Source: Porticoccaceae bacterium
GTDB taxonomy: Bacteria > Pseudomonadota > Gammaproteobacteria > Pseudomonadales > Porticoccaceae
Direction: 5' to 3'
DNA length: 6,669 nt
Assembly (NCBI GenBank): GCA_023255165.1
Contig: JALRJD010000287.1
Coordinates: forward strand, 1 to 6,669
Shown in pieces: positions 5,790 through 6,669 of this stretch. The notes under the pieces are model-generated. The model worked only from the letters and a program-made list of their open reading frames with translations, made no database searches and had not been told where the DNA came from. A program made the position numbers and the translations under genes. Each line of letters starts with the position of its first letter. Position 1 is the stretch's first letter.

Positions 5790-6669
5790 AGGCCGGCTGT
5801 GCCAGCAGTTGTTTGCGCTCGGCGTCTGTTGCCGGTCTCGGCTGGCCGCGCTCTTCAACAAAGACAATCTCGCGATCTTCGGCCTCGGAGTTGACGAACT
5901 GGCGGAAACGCTTGAGTTTCTCCGGATCTTCAATGGTGGTTTTCCATTCGCACTGATAGCTGCCAACAATGCTTTCCATCTGCGCCTCGAGTTCGGTGGC
6001 AATGCCTAGCGAGTCTTCAATCACCACCTGCCGCAGGTAGTCGAGGCCGCCTTCGAGGTTGTCGAGCCAGGTTGAGGTGCGCTGCAGCCGGTCGGCGGTG
6101 CGCACATAAAACATCAAAAAACGGTCGATGGTTCGGATCAGGGTTTCGTCGTCGAGGTCAGTGGCAAACAGATCCGCATGACGTGGTTTCATGCCGCCGT
6201 TGCCACAGACAAACAGGTTCCAGCCGTTCTCGGTGGCGATAACGCCAAAGTCTTTTGACTGCGCCTCGGCACATTCGCGGGTGCAGCCCGAGACCGCTGA
6301 TTTCAGTTTGTGCGGCGAGCGCAAACCTTTGTATCGGTTTTCGATGGTCAGCGCCATGGCGACGCTATCCTGCACGCCGTAGCGGCACCAGGTGCTGCCG
6401 ACACAGGACTTCACCGTGCGCAGCGCCTTGCCATAAGCGTGGCCGGTTTCAAATCCGGCGGCTACCAGTTCGCCCCAGATTGCGGGTAGATCCTGCACAC
6501 GAGCGCCAAACAGGTCGATTCGCTGGCCACCGGTAATCTTGCTGTAAAGCCGATATTTTTTCGCCACCTGGCCCAGCACAATTAATTTGTCGGGGGTGAT
6601 TTCGCCGCCGGCAATGCGCGGCACCACGGAGTAGGTGCCATTTTTTTGCATATTGGCGAGAAAGGTATC
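5788..6669 (-). CDS. nirB: Nitrite reductase (NADH) large subunit, 3' part only
   Basis: The frame is open to the right edge, so only the last 293 residues of a protein usually about 850 residues long are here. NirB is the cytoplasmic catalytic subunit that takes electrons from NADH through FAD and an Fe-S centre to siroheme and reduces nitrite to ammonium by six electrons. The visible part is the siroheme-binding C-terminal half: NGTYSVVPRIAGGEITPDKL near the start, then GGQRIDLFGARVQDLP. It then has the siroheme-[4Fe-4S] ligand motif, Cys-x5-Cys in SCVGSTWCRYG and Cys-x3-Cys in SGCTRECAEA (fragment residues 89, 95, 129 and 133, at about 6271-6405). The C-terminal tail EERGQPRPATDAERKQLLAQPA is typical of the family. 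The FAD, NAD and BFD domains would lie outside. It is the first visible gene of the operon. Confidence 0.95.
   Translation of the reverse strand, partial: DTFLANMQKNGTYSVVPRIAGGEITPDKLIVLGQVAKKYRLYSKITGGQRIDLFGARVQDLPAIWGELVAAGFETGHAYGKALRTVKSCVGSTWCRYGVQDSVAMALTIENRYKGLRSPHKLKSAVSGCTRECAEAQSKDFGVIATENGWNLFVCGNGGMKPRHADLFATDLDDETLIRTIDRFLMFYVRTADRLQRTSTWLDNLEGGLDYLRQVVIEDSLGIATELEAQMESIVGSYQCEWKTTIEDPEKLKRFRQFVNSEAEDREIVFVEERGQPRPATDAERKQLLAQPA

Overview
The window looks like a piece of a Gram-negative, probably gammaproteobacterial, chromosome, and perhaps that of a marine heterotroph. The basis is the family content (PpnP, a VF530-type small protein, NirB/NirD/NasA/CobA) and the base composition and start signals. 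The exact lineage is an inference. Nothing in it looks like a phage, plasmid or insertion sequence, and no tRNA, rRNA or CRISPR array is visible.

The left quarter (about 1-1758) carries five small genes, all on the + strand. They are ppnP (nucleoside phosphorylase, 34-348), a VF530-family small protein with a TTG start (378-662), a ferritin-like protein of the encapsulated-ferritin (EncFtn) family (808-1107), a 58-residue two-helix membrane protein (1163-1339), and an ACT-domain protein (1336-1758) that overlaps the membrane-protein gene by ATGA. The EncFtn homologue keeps the metal-site residues of the family. It ends right after the helical core, has no visible encapsulin-targeting tail, and has no encapsulin shell gene beside it in the window.

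The right three quarters (1720-6669) is a compact, leftward-reading nitrogen-assimilation operon, in transcription order nirB (3' part only, running off the right edge), nirD, nasA, cobA. The gaps between genes are 11, 9 and 22 bases. NasA reduces nitrate to nitrite, NirBD reduces nitrite to ammonium, and CobA makes precorrin-2, the precursor of the siroheme that NirB needs. The operon promoter, any nitrate transporter and any regulator would lie beyond the right edge. The last gene, cobA, converges on the ACT-domain gene, and the two coding regions overlap tail to tail by 39 bases.

The points most worth a second look are the shell-less EncFtn homologue and its small membrane-protein neighbour, a four-unit 15-bp tandem repeat inside nasA that encodes an AF(D/E)xx linker, and the convergent coding overlap at the end of the operon. 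The nitrate/nitrite operon itself is a known type of arrangement.
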